Below are positions 1 to 8,716 of a DNA stretch of 35,237 nucleotides, one piece after another; within the stretch, counting starts at the first letter, position 1, and every line of letters starts with the position of its first letter. Location: positions 1 to 35,237 of the forward strand of contig JALSRQ010000134.1 in assembly GCA_026984675.1 (NCBI GenBank), given 5' to 3'. The notes beneath the pieces are model-generated. The model was given only the letters and a program-made list of their open reading frames with translations. It did no database searches and had not been told where the DNA came from. A program made the translations under genes and the position numbers. The stretch is from Thermaceae bacterium (GTDB taxonomy: Bacteria > Deinococcota > Deinococci > Deinococcales > Marinithermaceae).

Positions 1-783
1 TTCGTCGGCGAGGCCGGCGAGCTCACCGTCGCCCGCACCCTGGTCCTGCTCGACGACCACGCCCGCGCCGCCTACGTCGAGGAGCACCTCTCCCAGGGGG
101 AGGGCGCCTCGGTCCACCTGGGCACCACCGAGCTCATCCTCCGCCCCGGCGCGCGGCTGGTCCACGCCAACGTCCAGACCAAGGGCGGGGACGCCCACCA
201 GATCTACCGCCAGCGGGCCCTCCTGGAGAAGGACGCCAGCCTGAAGGACCTGATGGTCAACCTCGGGGGCCGTTTCGCCCGCGCCGAAGTGGGCTCGGAG
301 CTTCTGGGCCCGGGGGCCGACTCCGAGATGCTGGGGATCTACTTCGCCACCGGCGACCAGCACTTCGACCACCACACCCTGCAGCACCACGTCGCCGAGA
401 GCGCCCGAAGCGACGTCTATTACAAGGGCGTGGCCAAGGACCAGGGAACGATCGTCTACCAGGGGCTGATCAAGCTCGAGCCCGCCGCCCAGAAGACCGA
501 CGCCTACCAGACCAACCGCAACCTCCTGCTCTCCCGGAAAGCCCGGGTCGAGAGCGTGCCCCAGCTCGAGATCGCCGCCAACGACGTGCGCTGCTCTCAC
601 GGCTCCTCAATCGCGCCGATCGACGAGGAGCAGATCTTCTACCTCGAAACCCGCGGCATCCCCCGCTCGAGCGCGGAAAACCTCCTGGTGGCGGCGTTCC
701 TCGAGGACGTCCTGGGGCGCATCGAGCTCAAGAACCTGGCCGCCCACGTGGCCCGGGTGATCGAGGAAAAGGTCCGCCTTTAA
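1..783 (+). CDS. sufD: Fe-S cluster assembly protein SufD (5' partial)
   Basis: The reading frame is open from the first base of the window, so the gene begins upstream and only about 260 C-terminal residues are present. SufD pairs with SufB and SufC in the SufBCD scaffold that builds iron-sulfur clusters in the cytoplasm. The visible part has the parallel beta-helix core of the SufB/SufD family (GGDAHQIYRQRALLEKDASL, DQHFDHHTLQHH, SDVYYKGVAKDQGTIVYQGLI). It also has the conserved C-terminal stretch with NDVRCSHGSSIAPIDEEQIFYLETRGI, then FLEDVLGRI. SufB is a close paralogue. I prefer SufD because the tail ends soon after the FLEDVLGRI helix, but the missing N-terminus leaves some doubt. The stop codon overlaps the convergent MFS gene by 4 bp. 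Confidence 0.87.
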   Translation, partial: FVGEAGELTVARTLVLLDDHARAAYVEEHLSQGEGASVHLGTTELILRPGARLVHANVQTKGGDAHQIYRQRALLEKDASLKDLMVNLGGRFARAEVGSELLGPGADSEMLGIYFATGDQHFDHHTLQHHVAESARSDVYYKGVAKDQGTIVYQGLIKLEPAAQKTDAYQTNRNLLLSRKARVESVPQLEIAANDVRCSHGSSIAPIDEEQIFYLETRGIPRSSAENLLVAAFLEDVLGRIELKNLAAHVARVIEEKVRL

Positions 784-1898
784 GGCGCTTCCTCGCCACG
801 GGGGCGGCGGAGGGCCGCCCCCGCCCCTTTGAGCGGGACGAGGGCGAGCAGGGCAAAGCCCGCCGAAAACCCCAGGAGCACCCGCGCGCCCAGCGGCCTG
901 GCGAAGGCCGCGAACGCCCCCGCGCCCATCATCTGGCCCAGGTTCCCCACCGCCCAGCCCAGCGAGAACGCCCGGGCCAGCACCCGGGGCGAAAGCTCGA
1001 GCTGGAGGGCGGTGTCAAGACCCAGGGTGAAGGCGGCGTTGGCCCCGCCCTTGAGCACCCCCGCCGGGAGATAAACCCCCGCCAAGAGGAGCAGGTCGCC
1101 GGCGGCGTGGGCGAGCGCCCCCGCCCCGGCAAGGCGGAGGGGCCTTGCCAGCGGTACCCGGGTGAAGAGCAGGGTGGTCAAAAGGCCCCCCGCCCCGATC
1201 GCCGAGAGCACGATCCCGTAGTCCTCCCCGCCCCCGGTGAGCACCGGGAGCGCCGCGTTCACCAACCCTCCCCCAAGGGCTACCCAAAAGACCGCGAGGG
1301 CGCCTTTGGCCGCCAGCGGCGCGGCCAGCACCGCCCCCCAGCCCCCGCGGGGCGCCCCCTCCCCCACCCGGCCCAGCGACCGCCCGGGCCAAAGGAGGAG
1401 GGCGGTCCCAAGGAGCAGCCCGGCGAGAAGGAGGACGGCGCGGTAGCCCAAGCGTTCCAGCCCGAGCCCCGCCGCCGCCGGGGCCGCGGCGAAGATTACG
1501 CCCGAGCCGGTCTGCCAAAGGGCGTTCGCCCGCGAAACCCGCTCCATCGGCACGAGCTGGGGGACCGCGGCGGGCACCAGGGCAAAGAGCAGGTAGTCGG
1601 AGAGGGCGTAGGCCGCGCCCAGGAAAAGCCCGCTCGTAAGCGAGGGGGCACCGAGGGCGAAGGCCAGAGCAGGAAGGGGAAGGACCAGGGCGAGGGCGAA
1701 CCCCCGCCCCCGGTCGAGCCGGTCGAGCCAGGGGCCGAGCACGGCCGCCGCCGGGAGCTGCACCCCGTTATAGAGCACGAAGTAGAGCCCGCTCGCGGCC
1801 GCCCCGGCCTCGGCCTCAAGCCGGGTGACCACCGCCAGAAAGGCGAGCCACGAGGCCAGCTCGTAGCTCCAGGCAGCGGCCAAAAAGCGCCCGAGCAT
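780..1898 (-). CDS. MFS-type transporter
   Basis: This 372-aa membrane protein is made of about ten to twelve hydrophobic segments separated by short Arg-rich loops. The loop WLDRLDRGRG after the second helix matches the Major Facilitator Superfamily loop 2-3 signature. The substrate cannot be read from the sequence. I chose the ATG at 1896-1898 because the membrane protein proper starts there (MLGRFLAAAWSYELAS). The longer open frame upstream is Gly/Pro/Arg-rich and overlaps the preceding gene out of frame. It lies 8 nt downstream of the ABM-fold gene on the same strand, with a GGGGG stretch just before the ATG, so the two genes are probably co-transcribed. It converges on sufD with a 4-bp overlap. 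Confidence 0.8.
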   Translation of the reverse strand: MLGRFLAAAWSYELASWLAFLAVVTRLEAEAGAAASGLYFVLYNGVQLPAAAVLGPWLDRLDRGRGFALALVLPLPALAFALGAPSLTSGLFLGAAYALSDYLLFALVPAAVPQLVPMERVSRANALWQTGSGVIFAAAPAAAGLGLERLGYRAVLLLAGLLLGTALLLWPGRSLGRVGEGAPRGGWGAVLAAPLAAKGALAVFWVALGGGLVNAALPVLTGGGEDYGIVLSAIGAGGLLTTLLFTRVPLARPLRLAGAGALAHAAGDLLLLAGVYLPAGVLKGGANAAFTLGLDTALQLELSPRVLARAFSLGWAVGNLGQMMGAGAFAAFARPLGARVLLGFSAGFALLALVPLKGAGAALRRPRGEEAP

Positions 1899-1906
1899 CC
1901 CCCGGG

Positions 1907-2215
1907 CTAGGGGGCGTGGGCCACCACTTGGTAGTGCTCGACGAAGGGCGGGAACGCAAGGAGGAACGCCCGGTCCTCGGGGTAGTACTTGGCCCGCTCG
2001 TATTCCTCCCCGGCGAAGGCGCGGATCGCCTCCAGGTCCCGCCAGAGCGTGAGGGTGGTAAACTCCACCGCCTCCTCGAGGTCCCGCCGGAGCACGTAGA
2101 CCGCGAGGCAACCCGGCACCGAACGGTAGTCGGGCACCGCCCGCTCGGCCAAAAACTTCGCGTAGGCATCGGCCTTTTCCCGGGGCACCCGGCCCCGCCA
2201 GACCCGCACCACCAT
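1907..2215 (-). CDS. Small ABM-fold (monooxygenase-like) protein
   Basis: The product is 102 aa. Its pattern fits the dimeric alpha-beta barrel (antibiotic biosynthesis monooxygenase, ABM) fold: an N-terminal beta strand (MVVRVWRGRVP), a helix (KADAYAKFLAERAVPDY), VPGCLAVYVLRR, then EFTTLTLWRDLEAIRAFAGE and a C-terminal strand (PPFVEHYQVVAHA). Members of this fold include small cofactor-free oxygenases, haem-degrading enzymes and stress proteins, so an exact activity should not be assigned. A TAGAAT hexamer lies 7 nt before the ATG, which points to a leaderless mRNA. The MFS gene follows 8 nt downstream and is probably in the same transcript. Confidence 0.7.
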   Translation of the reverse strand: MVVRVWRGRVPREKADAYAKFLAERAVPDYRSVPGCLAVYVLRRDLEEAVEFTTLTLWRDLEAIRAFAGEEYERAKYYPEDRAFLLAFPPFVEHYQVVAHAP

Positions 2216-2222
2216 GCCCTTG

Positions 2223-2228
2223 ATTCTA
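2223..2228 (-). promoter_or_regulatory. -10 element of a leaderless promoter for the ABM-fold gene
   Basis: TAGAAT on the minus strand is separated by 7 nt from the ATG at 2215, and there is no Shine-Dalgarno sequence between them. No clear -35 was found. Confidence 0.5.
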
Positions 2229-2244
2229 AGGGGATTGTCAGGTG

Positions 2245-2250
2245 TAAACT
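2245..2250 (+). promoter_or_regulatory. Possible -10 element for the Y-family polymerase gene
   Basis: TAAACT lies 15 nt before the ATG at 2266, giving a very short leader. A weak TTGATT at 2220-2225 would be a -35 with a 19-nt spacer. It lies back to back with the leaderless promoter of the ABM-fold gene. No LexA-type operator is recognisable. Confidence 0.35.
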
Positions 2251-2265
2251 ATTCGGGGGCCGACC

Positions 2266-3459
2266 ATGACGATCCGCTACCTCTTCCTCGACATGAACGC
2301 CTACTTCGCCTCGGTGGAGCAGCAGGACGACGAGAACCTCCGAGGGAAACCCGTCTGCGTCGTCCCGGTGGAGGCCGAGACCACCGTCTGCATCGCCGCC
2401 AGCTACGAGGCCCGGCGGTGCGGGGTCAAGACCGGCACCCCGGTCTTTGAGGCCCGGGCCCGCTGCCCTGGAATCGTCCTCCGGAAGGCCCGGCCCCGCC
2501 GCTACGTCGAGGTGCACCAGGCGATCGTGCGGGCGGTCGAGAGCGTCCTCCCCGTCGAGGAGGTCCGCTCCATCGACGAGATGCGCTTTAAACTCCTCGC
2601 AAACGAGCGCGGGCGGGCGGAGGAGATCGCCAGGGAGCTCAAGCGGGCCATCCGCGCCCGGGTGGGCGAGCACCTCCTCGCCTCGGTGGGCGGGGGGCCG
2701 AACCGGTTTCTCGCCAAGGTCGCCACCGAGCTCGAAAAGCCCGACGGCCTGGTGCTGATCCGAAAAGAAGACCTCCCCGAGGTCCTCTGGAAACTCAAAC
2801 TCACCGACCTCTACGGCATCGGCCGCCGGATGGAGCGCCGCCTCAACCAGCTCGGCGTCCTCACCGTCCGCCAGCTCACCGAGGCCCCCCTCTCCCTCCT
2901 CCGCCGGGCCTGGGGGAGCGTCCTCGGCGAGCGGATGTACTGGAACTTAAGGGGCGAGGACCTCCCCGAGGTCGAGACCCACCGCCGCACGTTTGCCCAC
3001 TCCCACGTGCTTTCCCCCGAGCTTCGGGCGCCGGAAAAGGCCCGGATGGTGGCGGTGCGGCTTTTGGTCAAGGCCGCCGCCCGCATGCGCAAGGCGGGCT
3101 ACGCCGCCGGCTCGCTTTTCCTGCACCTCCGCTTCCTCGAGGGCGAGGACCACGCCGCCTTCACCCACCTCACCCCCACCTTCGCTACCCGCACCCTGGT
3201 CTTTGCACTGAGGCGCCTTTGGCCCAAGGGCGAGCGGCGAAAAGTGCTCAAGGCCTCGGTCGTCCTCGGCCACTTGGTGGCCCACCCCGGGCTTTCCCTC
3301 TTTCCCGACGAGCGCAAAAACCAGCTTCTGGCCCAGGCCCTTGACTCCGTCAACCGCCGCTTTGGCCCCGACACCGTCCGCCCCGCCACTTTGGACCTCG
3401 TCGGCGAGGTCGGCGAGTACCGGATCGCCTTCGACAAGCTGCCGGATTTTTCGGTCTAA
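2266..3459 (+). CDS. Y-family DNA polymerase (DinB/Pol IV-like)
   Basis: This 397-aa protein is a translesion DNA polymerase. The catalytic carboxylates are visible as D9 in LDMNAYFASVEQ and D104/E105 in RSIDEM. F14 is the likely steric gate that excludes ribonucleotides, and SYEAR (46-50) is the conserved fingers motif. VGGGPNRFLAKVATELEKPDGL (141-162) and LYGIGRRMERRL belong to the palm and the helix-hairpin-helix thumb. The C-terminal third is the little finger. GLSLFPDE at 342-349 resembles the QLSLF beta-clamp binding peptide. The second residue of the first acidic motif is Asn (DMN), where classical DinB has Asp or His. UmuC-like or ImuB-like assignments are less likely given the intact catalytic triad and DinB length. 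Confidence 0.88.
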   Translation: MTIRYLFLDMNAYFASVEQQDDENLRGKPVCVVPVEAETTVCIAASYEARRCGVKTGTPVFEARARCPGIVLRKARPRRYVEVHQAIVRAVESVLPVEEVRSIDEMRFKLLANERGRAEEIARELKRAIRARVGEHLLASVGGGPNRFLAKVATELEKPDGLVLIRKEDLPEVLWKLKLTDLYGIGRRMERRLNQLGVLTVRQLTEAPLSLLRRAWGSVLGERMYWNLRGEDLPEVETHRRTFAHSHVLSPELRAPEKARMVAVRLLVKAAARMRKAGYAAGSLFLHLRFLEGEDHAAFTHLTPTFATRTLVFALRRLWPKGERRKVLKASVVLGHLVAHPGLSLFPDERKNQLLAQALDSVNRRFGPDTVRPATLDLVGEVGEYRIAFDKLPDFSV

Positions 3460-3501
3460 AGCCCCGGATAGGTGGATACAGCCGTCAGCTCAACGGAAAA
3501 A

Positions 3502-6500
3502 CTATCCCTCAGCACCAGAACCATTCGGACGAAACTCAATACCTACCACCACTTCTGGAAGTTCCGCTTCGGGCATTTCGCCAAGTAGTACACCGTAGGT
3601 TTGAGCGAGTCGTGCCAGTGCCTCCCGAATTAGAGCCAGCGTTTTCGTATTTCCATTTGTCTTAGCGGCACCAAGATCTACCGCTTGCAACTCGCGAAGG
3701 GCGTGGCGGGGTAGCCGCCTGGGTCCTTCCAAATCCCGGATAACCCATCTGGCCAAGCGGATCTCCACGTCAGAGAGTTCGTCTTGGTACTGACGCACAA
3801 GCGTTTTTAAGTTTGCAAGAGCCCGACGCTCAATGGAGTTTGAAGGTAACGGCTCAGGTTCTGTACGCTCTAACCACTTGAGGACCTTTAAATAATGGGA
3901 CCAAAATACCTTGCTCAGCTCGAGCCGGGGGGTCTCCGGCGTCGCCTCAGCCAGGGGAAGGGCTTCGGGAAAACTCAGGTAGCGGATCCCGTCCTTTTCC
4001 TCCGGGGCTTTGCCCGGGTCGACCTCGGCGGCGTAGAACCCCCGGGCCTTGCGCAGGAAGATCAAGATTTTGGGATCCCCGGGCCTGGCCACCTTCACCC
4101 GGTTGGGAAGGTGCTCGATGCGCCGCTCGATGCCGGGATGGCCTGCAAGGATCTCTTCCCACAAAAGCCGCAGCCGGACGTCGAAGCTGACCTCCTCGTG
4201 GGCCTCCGGGTCCTCGGTGAGCCTTTCGTAGATACGCGCGGGCCGGGGCTCCTCGTCGGGGTCCAGGATGCGGGCGTCCTCCCCAAGGGCCTGGTGGATG
4301 AGGTAGAGCTTTTGCGCCGCCACCGCCTTGGGATCGGTGACCGCCTGCCCCTGCTCGGTGGGGAAGAAGTGGAAGATGTAGAGCTCGTCAAAGACCTTGG
4401 CGCCGATGCGGTTGATGCGCCCCACGCGCTGGATGACCCGGGTGGGATTCCAGGGAATGTCGTAGTTGATGACCGCGCCCGCCCGGGCCAGGTTGACGCC
4501 CTCGGAGAGCTTGTCCGAGGTCAGGAGCACGTCGTAGTCGTCGCGCCAGGCTTCTTTGGGAAGCGAAGCATCGAAGTTTTCAAGCACCCTTCGCATCAAG
4601 GCGTCGTCCACGCCCTGGCTCACCTTGAGCACGCGGATCCCGGCGGCCTCCATGACCGAAGCCACATGGTCCACGGTGTCGGTAAACTCGGAGAAGACGA
4701 CCAGCTTGCGCCGGGGCTCCCTGGCGAGGCGTTCCCGGATGAAGCCGGCCAGACGGCGGGCCTTGGGGTCGTGCCCGGGTTCGTCGAGCTTCAGTCTGTC
4801 GACCTCAGACGCCACCTTCTCCAAAAGTTTCAGGTCCGCCTCCAGGTCCTTGAGGAAGCGATTCCGGTCTTTGTCGTTCCAGATGCTCAAGTCGTAAAAC
4901 CGGCTCCGTTTACGCTCCCCCCGCGCGATCGCGGCCTCGTCCTCGGCGGCGAGTTCCTCGAAGAACGCCTCGAGGTCCAGGGGATCCTCCCCGTCTCCGA
5001 GCGTTTCCAGGAGCTTGCGATCGAGCACGAAGCGGTTGGTGCGCTCGACGACCTCGATCGCCTGCCGGTGGGCCTCTGTGATCCGCGCCAGGGTGCGGAC
5101 GAACGCCCCGAACGAGCTTTCAAAGCGCCGGACCAGCAAGCGGCGCATGAAGTTGGCCAGGTTGCGCTGGGATTCCACGGCCAGGGCCAGGCCCGAATCC
5201 CCCTCCACCTCGTCCGTTGGCGCCAGGCCTTCCTTGTAGAACTCCGGCTGGTAGATGGCTCCCCGGAAGGCCCCCTCGGGGCCAAACCAGTCTTTGATCA
5301 CCTGGTCGTAGAACGCGGACTGGTCCTTCGTGAGCTCGTAGAAGATGGGCTCAGGGGGGCGCACCTCGGGAAAGGGCGGGGCGCTCCTCTGGTAGCGGGG
5401 GTCGCGTTTGAGGTCCAGGCGGTTACGCCGCACGGTGACCGGCGCGATGAAGCGCTTGACCTCCCGGGCCACCTCGGCCAGGCCCTCCCGGGCCAGGCGC
5501 CGGACGCTTTCCGGGTTGGTCGGCGGTTCCCCGAAGCATTGCTCGAACAGACGGCGGGCCTTGTTCCTGCGTTTTATCTCCGGGGAAGTGTAAAAGCGAA
5601 GGACGTAGCTACAGTCCTGAAACTTCCCGGTCAGGCGCTTGAAGTGCGCAAGAAGGTCGCTCCCCGGGGCCAGCTTCGAGGCCCCCGGGACATCGAAGAG
5701 CGAGAGCAGGGCGTAGATGTCCATGGGGGTGTTATTGAACGGGGTGGCGGTGAGCAGGATGACCTGCTTGTTCGCGGTGATGGCCCGGAGGAGCGCGTAG
5801 TCGCGGGTGTCGGGGTTGCGAAAGCGGTGGGCCTCGTCGACCACCACCACCTCGATACCGTTTCTAGGGTTTCGGGCGTAGGCCAGGGCATCCTCGAGCT
5901 TGCCGATGGAGAAGACCTCCCAGTCGAAGAGCCCGAAGTCGTCCAGGTACTTGCGCCAGCCGTAGGTGACCGACGCGCCCCGCTCCCCGATCAGCCCTGG
6001 CGGGGCGATGACGATGCCGCGCTTGTTGAGCATGCGCCCGACGAGGGAGGCCACCACGCTCTTGCCGAGACCCACCACGTCGGCGAGGATCACGCCCCCG
6101 TAGGCTTCAAGGATGGCCAGGGCGGCCTTGGCGGCGTCGATTTGGTAGGGGAAGGGCTCGTAGCCGGCGTGCTTGATGATGCCTTCCGGGTTAGCGTGGC
6201 CGTCGGTCCGGTCGAGGAGCTCGAGGTAGCGCTTGATCAGCAGGGCGTAGACCTCAAAGGGCGTGGGCTCGGCGGCCAGCGAGCCGTGCTCGATGATCTC
6301 GCGCAAGCGGGCGACGTCCTCGGGGCGGAGGGGCACGGCCCGCCGCCAGAGTTCGTCGAAGTACGCCTCGGCCTCTTCGAAGCCGTAGTCCCCGATCTCC
6401 ACGTTGAATTCGTGCTGGCCCCTGAGCCCGGCGTGGGTCAGGTTGGAGGAACCGGTGATGAACTTGCCCGGGCTGCCAAGAAGCTTTTGTTGGGGAGTAT

Positions 6501-6930
6501 CGACCTTGAACAGGTAGAGCTTGGCGTGGTTGGGCTCGCGGGTCTTCCTGAGCTCAAGCCGGCCGTCCTCAAGGAGCTGAAGGAAGAAGCGGGCCTGCTC
6601 AGGGAACTCGGGAAGGTCAAGGCGAGTATCGGAAAGCGCCCGGGCGAATTCCTCCGCGAAGGCCTTTGAGATGTCGCTCCGGGTGCCTTTGGACTGACGG
6701 GCGACCTCGAGGAGCTCCCCGGCGTGGCGGTCCACGCTCATGCCCACCAGAATCTTGATCTTGAGATCGGGGTTTTCCTGGGCAGCTTTTTTGAGAGGTT
6801 CGTAGAGTTCTCGCCAGCCAGAGAAGTAAAAGAAACCCACCAGGAACTTGAGCTCCCCGGAGGCCTCGATGAGGTCAGCGAGGCGGGCGGCGAGGTCTTT
6901 GGTGGGGTGGTTGGTGATGAAACGACTCAT
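3502..6930 (-). CDS. PLD-nuclease/SNF2-type helicase fusion of a defence cassette
   Basis: The product is 1142 aa. An N-terminal phospholipase-D-type nuclease domain (about 1-200) carries an HxK motif (H135, K137 in NHAKLYLF) followed by GSSNLTHAGL (160-169) and EFNVEI, so it appears intact. It is followed by a superfamily 2 helicase: DVVGLGKS (Walker A, 284-291), DEAH (365-368), TATPFNN (394-400), SEGVNLARAGAVINYD and QRVGRINRIG (motif VI, 834-843). A helical region and a C-terminal domain of unknown role follow. The ATG overlaps the stop of the Mrr gene as ATGA, with GGAGGG upstream. The last 400 bases of coding sequence are visibly AT-richer than the rest. A PLD nuclease fused to an ATP-driven translocase beside a methyltransferase suggests restriction of unmodified DNA. 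That is inference; the domains are clear. Confidence 0.88.
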   Translation of the reverse strand: MSRFITNHPTKDLAARLADLIEASGELKFLVGFFYFSGWRELYEPLKKAAQENPDLKIKILVGMSVDRHAGELLEVARQSKGTRSDISKAFAEEFARALSDTRLDLPEFPEQARFFLQLLEDGRLELRKTREPNHAKLYLFKVDTPQQKLLGSPGKFITGSSNLTHAGLRGQHEFNVEIGDYGFEEAEAYFDELWRRAVPLRPEDVARLREIIEHGSLAAEPTPFEVYALLIKRYLELLDRTDGHANPEGIIKHAGYEPFPYQIDAAKAALAILEAYGGVILADVVGLGKSVVASLVGRMLNKRGIVIAPPGLIGERGASVTYGWRKYLDDFGLFDWEVFSIGKLEDALAYARNPRNGIEVVVVDEAHRFRNPDTRDYALLRAITANKQVILLTATPFNNTPMDIYALLSLFDVPGASKLAPGSDLLAHFKRLTGKFQDCSYVLRFYTSPEIKRRNKARRLFEQCFGEPPTNPESVRRLAREGLAEVAREVKRFIAPVTVRRNRLDLKRDPRYQRSAPPFPEVRPPEPIFYELTKDQSAFYDQVIKDWFGPEGAFRGAIYQPEFYKEGLAPTDEVEGDSGLALAVESQRNLANFMRRLLVRRFESSFGAFVRTLARITEAHRQAIEVVERTNRFVLDRKLLETLGDGEDPLDLEAFFEELAAEDEAAIARGERKRSRFYDLSIWNDKDRNRFLKDLEADLKLLEKVASEVDRLKLDEPGHDPKARRLAGFIRERLAREPRRKLVVFSEFTDTVDHVASVMEAAGIRVLKVSQGVDDALMRRVLENFDASLPKEAWRDDYDVLLTSDKLSEGVNLARAGAVINYDIPWNPTRVIQRVGRINRIGAKVFDELYIFHFFPTEQGQAVTDPKAVAAQKLYLIHQALGEDARILDPDEEPRPARIYERLTEDPEAHEEVSFDVRLRLLWEEILAGHPGIERRIEHLPNRVKVARPGDPKILIFLRKARGFYAAEVDPGKAPEEKDGIRYLSFPEALPLAEATPETPRLELSKVFWSHYLKVLKWLERTEPEPLPSNSIERRALANLKTLVRQYQDELSDVEIRLARWVIRDLEGPRRLPRHALRELQAVDLGAAKTNGNTKTLALIREALARLAQTYGVLLGEMPEAELPEVVVGIEFRPNGSGAEG

Positions 6931-7430
6931 GCGGGGGATCCCTCCAGTTGCAAGAGGGCGAAGGGCGTCCGACGCACCCCGACCTCATGCTCGATGAGCA
7001 AAGCCACGAGCTGCTCGCCGTCGATCAGGGCGACGGGCGCGGCGTCCGGGCGCCTGGCTTCCTCTTTGGCCCCTTCGCTAACGCCGCTGGTGGTGATGAT
7101 GAGTCCCTGTTCATGGGCGCCGAGGCTCCCCCGGACCTGTTGAACGACCGGGGCATGGATATTCCTTTGCCAGCGCTTGACCTGGGCCGCGATGCGCACC
7201 CGGATCGCCCCCGCCACTACCAGCGGGCCGCGTACGTCGATCCCGCCGTCGCGCCGTTTCGGGGTCATCTCGATCTCCTCAAAGCCCATTTCCCCGAGCA
7301 ACCGGGCGATCAGCTCCTCAAAATCCGCCCAGTCCATGGCGTAGAGGACCTTTTTGAGCGCTTTCTCCACCTTCCGGTTGACGATCGCTTCACGCAACGG
7401 CGGCACGGATTCCATCGCCTGCCTTCCCAT
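6927..7430 (-). CDS. Mrr-type restriction endonuclease
   Basis: This 167-aa protein has the Mrr_cat (restriction endonuclease type IV-like) core. DFEELIARLLGEMGFEEIEMTPKRRDGGIDV supplies the catalytic Asp (D65), and AAQVKRW gives the Q83-x-K85 pair. QQVRGSL..EQGLIITTSGVSEGAKEEA is the conserved C-terminal part of the fold. It lacks the extra N-terminal winged-helix domain of full E. coli Mrr. The listed ATG lies 2 nt after the previous stop. ATG at residue 6 has a better-placed GGAAGG and may be the true start. Its stop overlaps the helicase start (ATGA), so all four cassette genes look translationally coupled. Confidence 0.87.
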   Translation of the reverse strand: MGRQAMESVPPLREAIVNRKVEKALKKVLYAMDWADFEELIARLLGEMGFEEIEMTPKRRDGGIDVRGPLVVAGAIRVRIAAQVKRWQRNIHAPVVQQVRGSLGAHEQGLIITTSGVSEGAKEEARRPDAAPVALIDGEQLVALLIEHEVGVRRTPFALLQLEGSPA

Positions 7431-7432
7431 CC

Positions 7433-8716
7433 TCAGCCTCCGTTGCTGTTGCTCCTGGCCTTCGTCAGCCGGTCCTTCACCAACCGGGCCACGGCCCGGT
7501 AGACCTCGAGGCGCTCTTCATCGGTGAGCCCCAGCACGTCGAAGACCACCCGGTCGAGCTCGAAGCGGTCCGGGGAGGCCTTTTGGACCTGCTCGAGGGT
7601 GAGTTTCTCGGGGTGGACGTGTTCGTAGGGGTGTTCAGGGTGGGGGCAGCGGCGTGTTGCGCATAAGGGGTAGCCGACTTCTTCCAAAAGAGCTTTGGTT
7701 GATTGCTCCCGATAGCGAACAAGCGCTTTCTTCAGATCGACAAGGCGCGAATCACTTATATTCGTCAAATCGAGCGTAAAGAACTTTGCCAAGTCAACGC
7801 CCTCGTTTTTTATCGGACCGCTACCACCACCATATTGCCTGCCTAACAATTCCTTGGATAGAACAGCCAAAGTGGAGACACAGACTGCAGTTAGAGGCCC
7901 CTGAAGGTTTTTATCTTTGGCGATGACCTCAAAAAAGTTATGGTCCAGCTCCGCCTGCTCTGAGTTGTCGTGAACATTGTGCCGATCTGCATGAATCATT
8001 GCCCATGCAACAGCGCCAGTATGGGAATTATCTAAATCCCACCACCTCGGCCTGCTCGCCAGCGTGGAGCGCTCCAGTAGGGCGTCACGTTCAATGCTGT
8101 CCGATCCGTGCCTGGGGCAAACCGGATCCGTGCCCCGGTACCCGCACCCGCGTTTTTGACAGACATAGACCGCGCGTTCTCCCCACTCGATGTAAGCGGC
8201 TGCGTTCGGGTAGCGATCGAGCGGCGGAGGTCCTCCCTCCTCGATGGCCTCGCGCACGTCCTGTGGGGGAATGAAGACCAGGTACCGTAGGTCCTCGAGG
8301 CGAACCCGAACGGTCTTGATCTCACGCGGGCTCTTGAGCACCGGCCGCAACCAGGCGGCCTCGATCTCTCCCTCCCATCCAGCGCCGTTTCGCACCCGCA
8401 CCGGAGCCTTCGGGTCTCGCTCGCTCAGCTCAGCGACTTCCTTGACCGTGAGCTCGAGGGGCTCGAGGTAGAAGAACTCGTTGGCTCCAGTGGTAAAGCC
8501 CCGGCGGACTTCCGCCACGTCCCCCAACCGTACCAGCTTGTCCCCGGCCTTCTCCAGGATGCGGAAGTAAATGTCCGGAGCCCGGAGGTAGAGCCCGCCC
8601 CACTTGCCGCCCACGTACTTTCCTTTGTCGTCTTTGCCTTCTTCAAAGAGCTCGGCGGAGGTGCGAACCACCACCCGCACGTTCTCGTTCTGGCGCACGA
8701 TCTTCGGAGCGTTCAT
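7433..8716 (-). CDS. Specificity/C-terminal half of an Eco57I/TaqI-type DNA methyltransferase
   Basis: The product is 427 aa. It starts with VRQNENVRVVVRTSAELFEEG and then VRLGDVAEVRRGFTTGANEFFYLEPLEL. The FTTGANxFFYL stretch is a hallmark of the TaqI-like C-terminal target-recognition domain of type IIG and related N6-adenine methyltransferases. Two possible metal knuckles are present: C186, C191, C200, H203 and C352, C357, H359, H362. The ATG overlaps the stop of the catalytic half in an ATGA arrangement. Homologous proteins usually carry both halves on one chain, so this is either a natural split or the result of a frameshift. The middle (about 7640-8110) has clearly lower GC than its flanks, as expected if the recognition domain was exchanged separately. 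Confidence 0.78.
   Translation of the reverse strand: MNAPKIVRQNENVRVVVRTSAELFEEGKDDKGKYVGGKWGGLYLRAPDIYFRILEKAGDKLVRLGDVAEVRRGFTTGANEFFYLEPLELTVKEVAELSERDPKAPVRVRNGAGWEGEIEAAWLRPVLKSPREIKTVRVRLEDLRYLVFIPPQDVREAIEEGGPPPLDRYPNAAAYIEWGERAVYVCQKRGCGYRGTDPVCPRHGSDSIERDALLERSTLASRPRWWDLDNSHTGAVAWAMIHADRHNVHDNSEQAELDHNFFEVIAKDKNLQGPLTAVCVSTLAVLSKELLGRQYGGGSGPIKNEGVDLAKFFTLDLTNISDSRLVDLKKALVRYREQSTKALLEEVGYPLCATRRCPHPEHPYEHVHPEKLTLEQVQKASPDRFELDRVVFDVLGLTDEERLEVYRAVARLVKDRLTKARSNSNGG

Noticed and set aside
3895-6669. 924-codon open frame on the plus strand
   Set aside because: It is antisense to the helicase gene, whose motifs are unmistakable. The plus frame is Gly/Val/Leu-rich without any domain.
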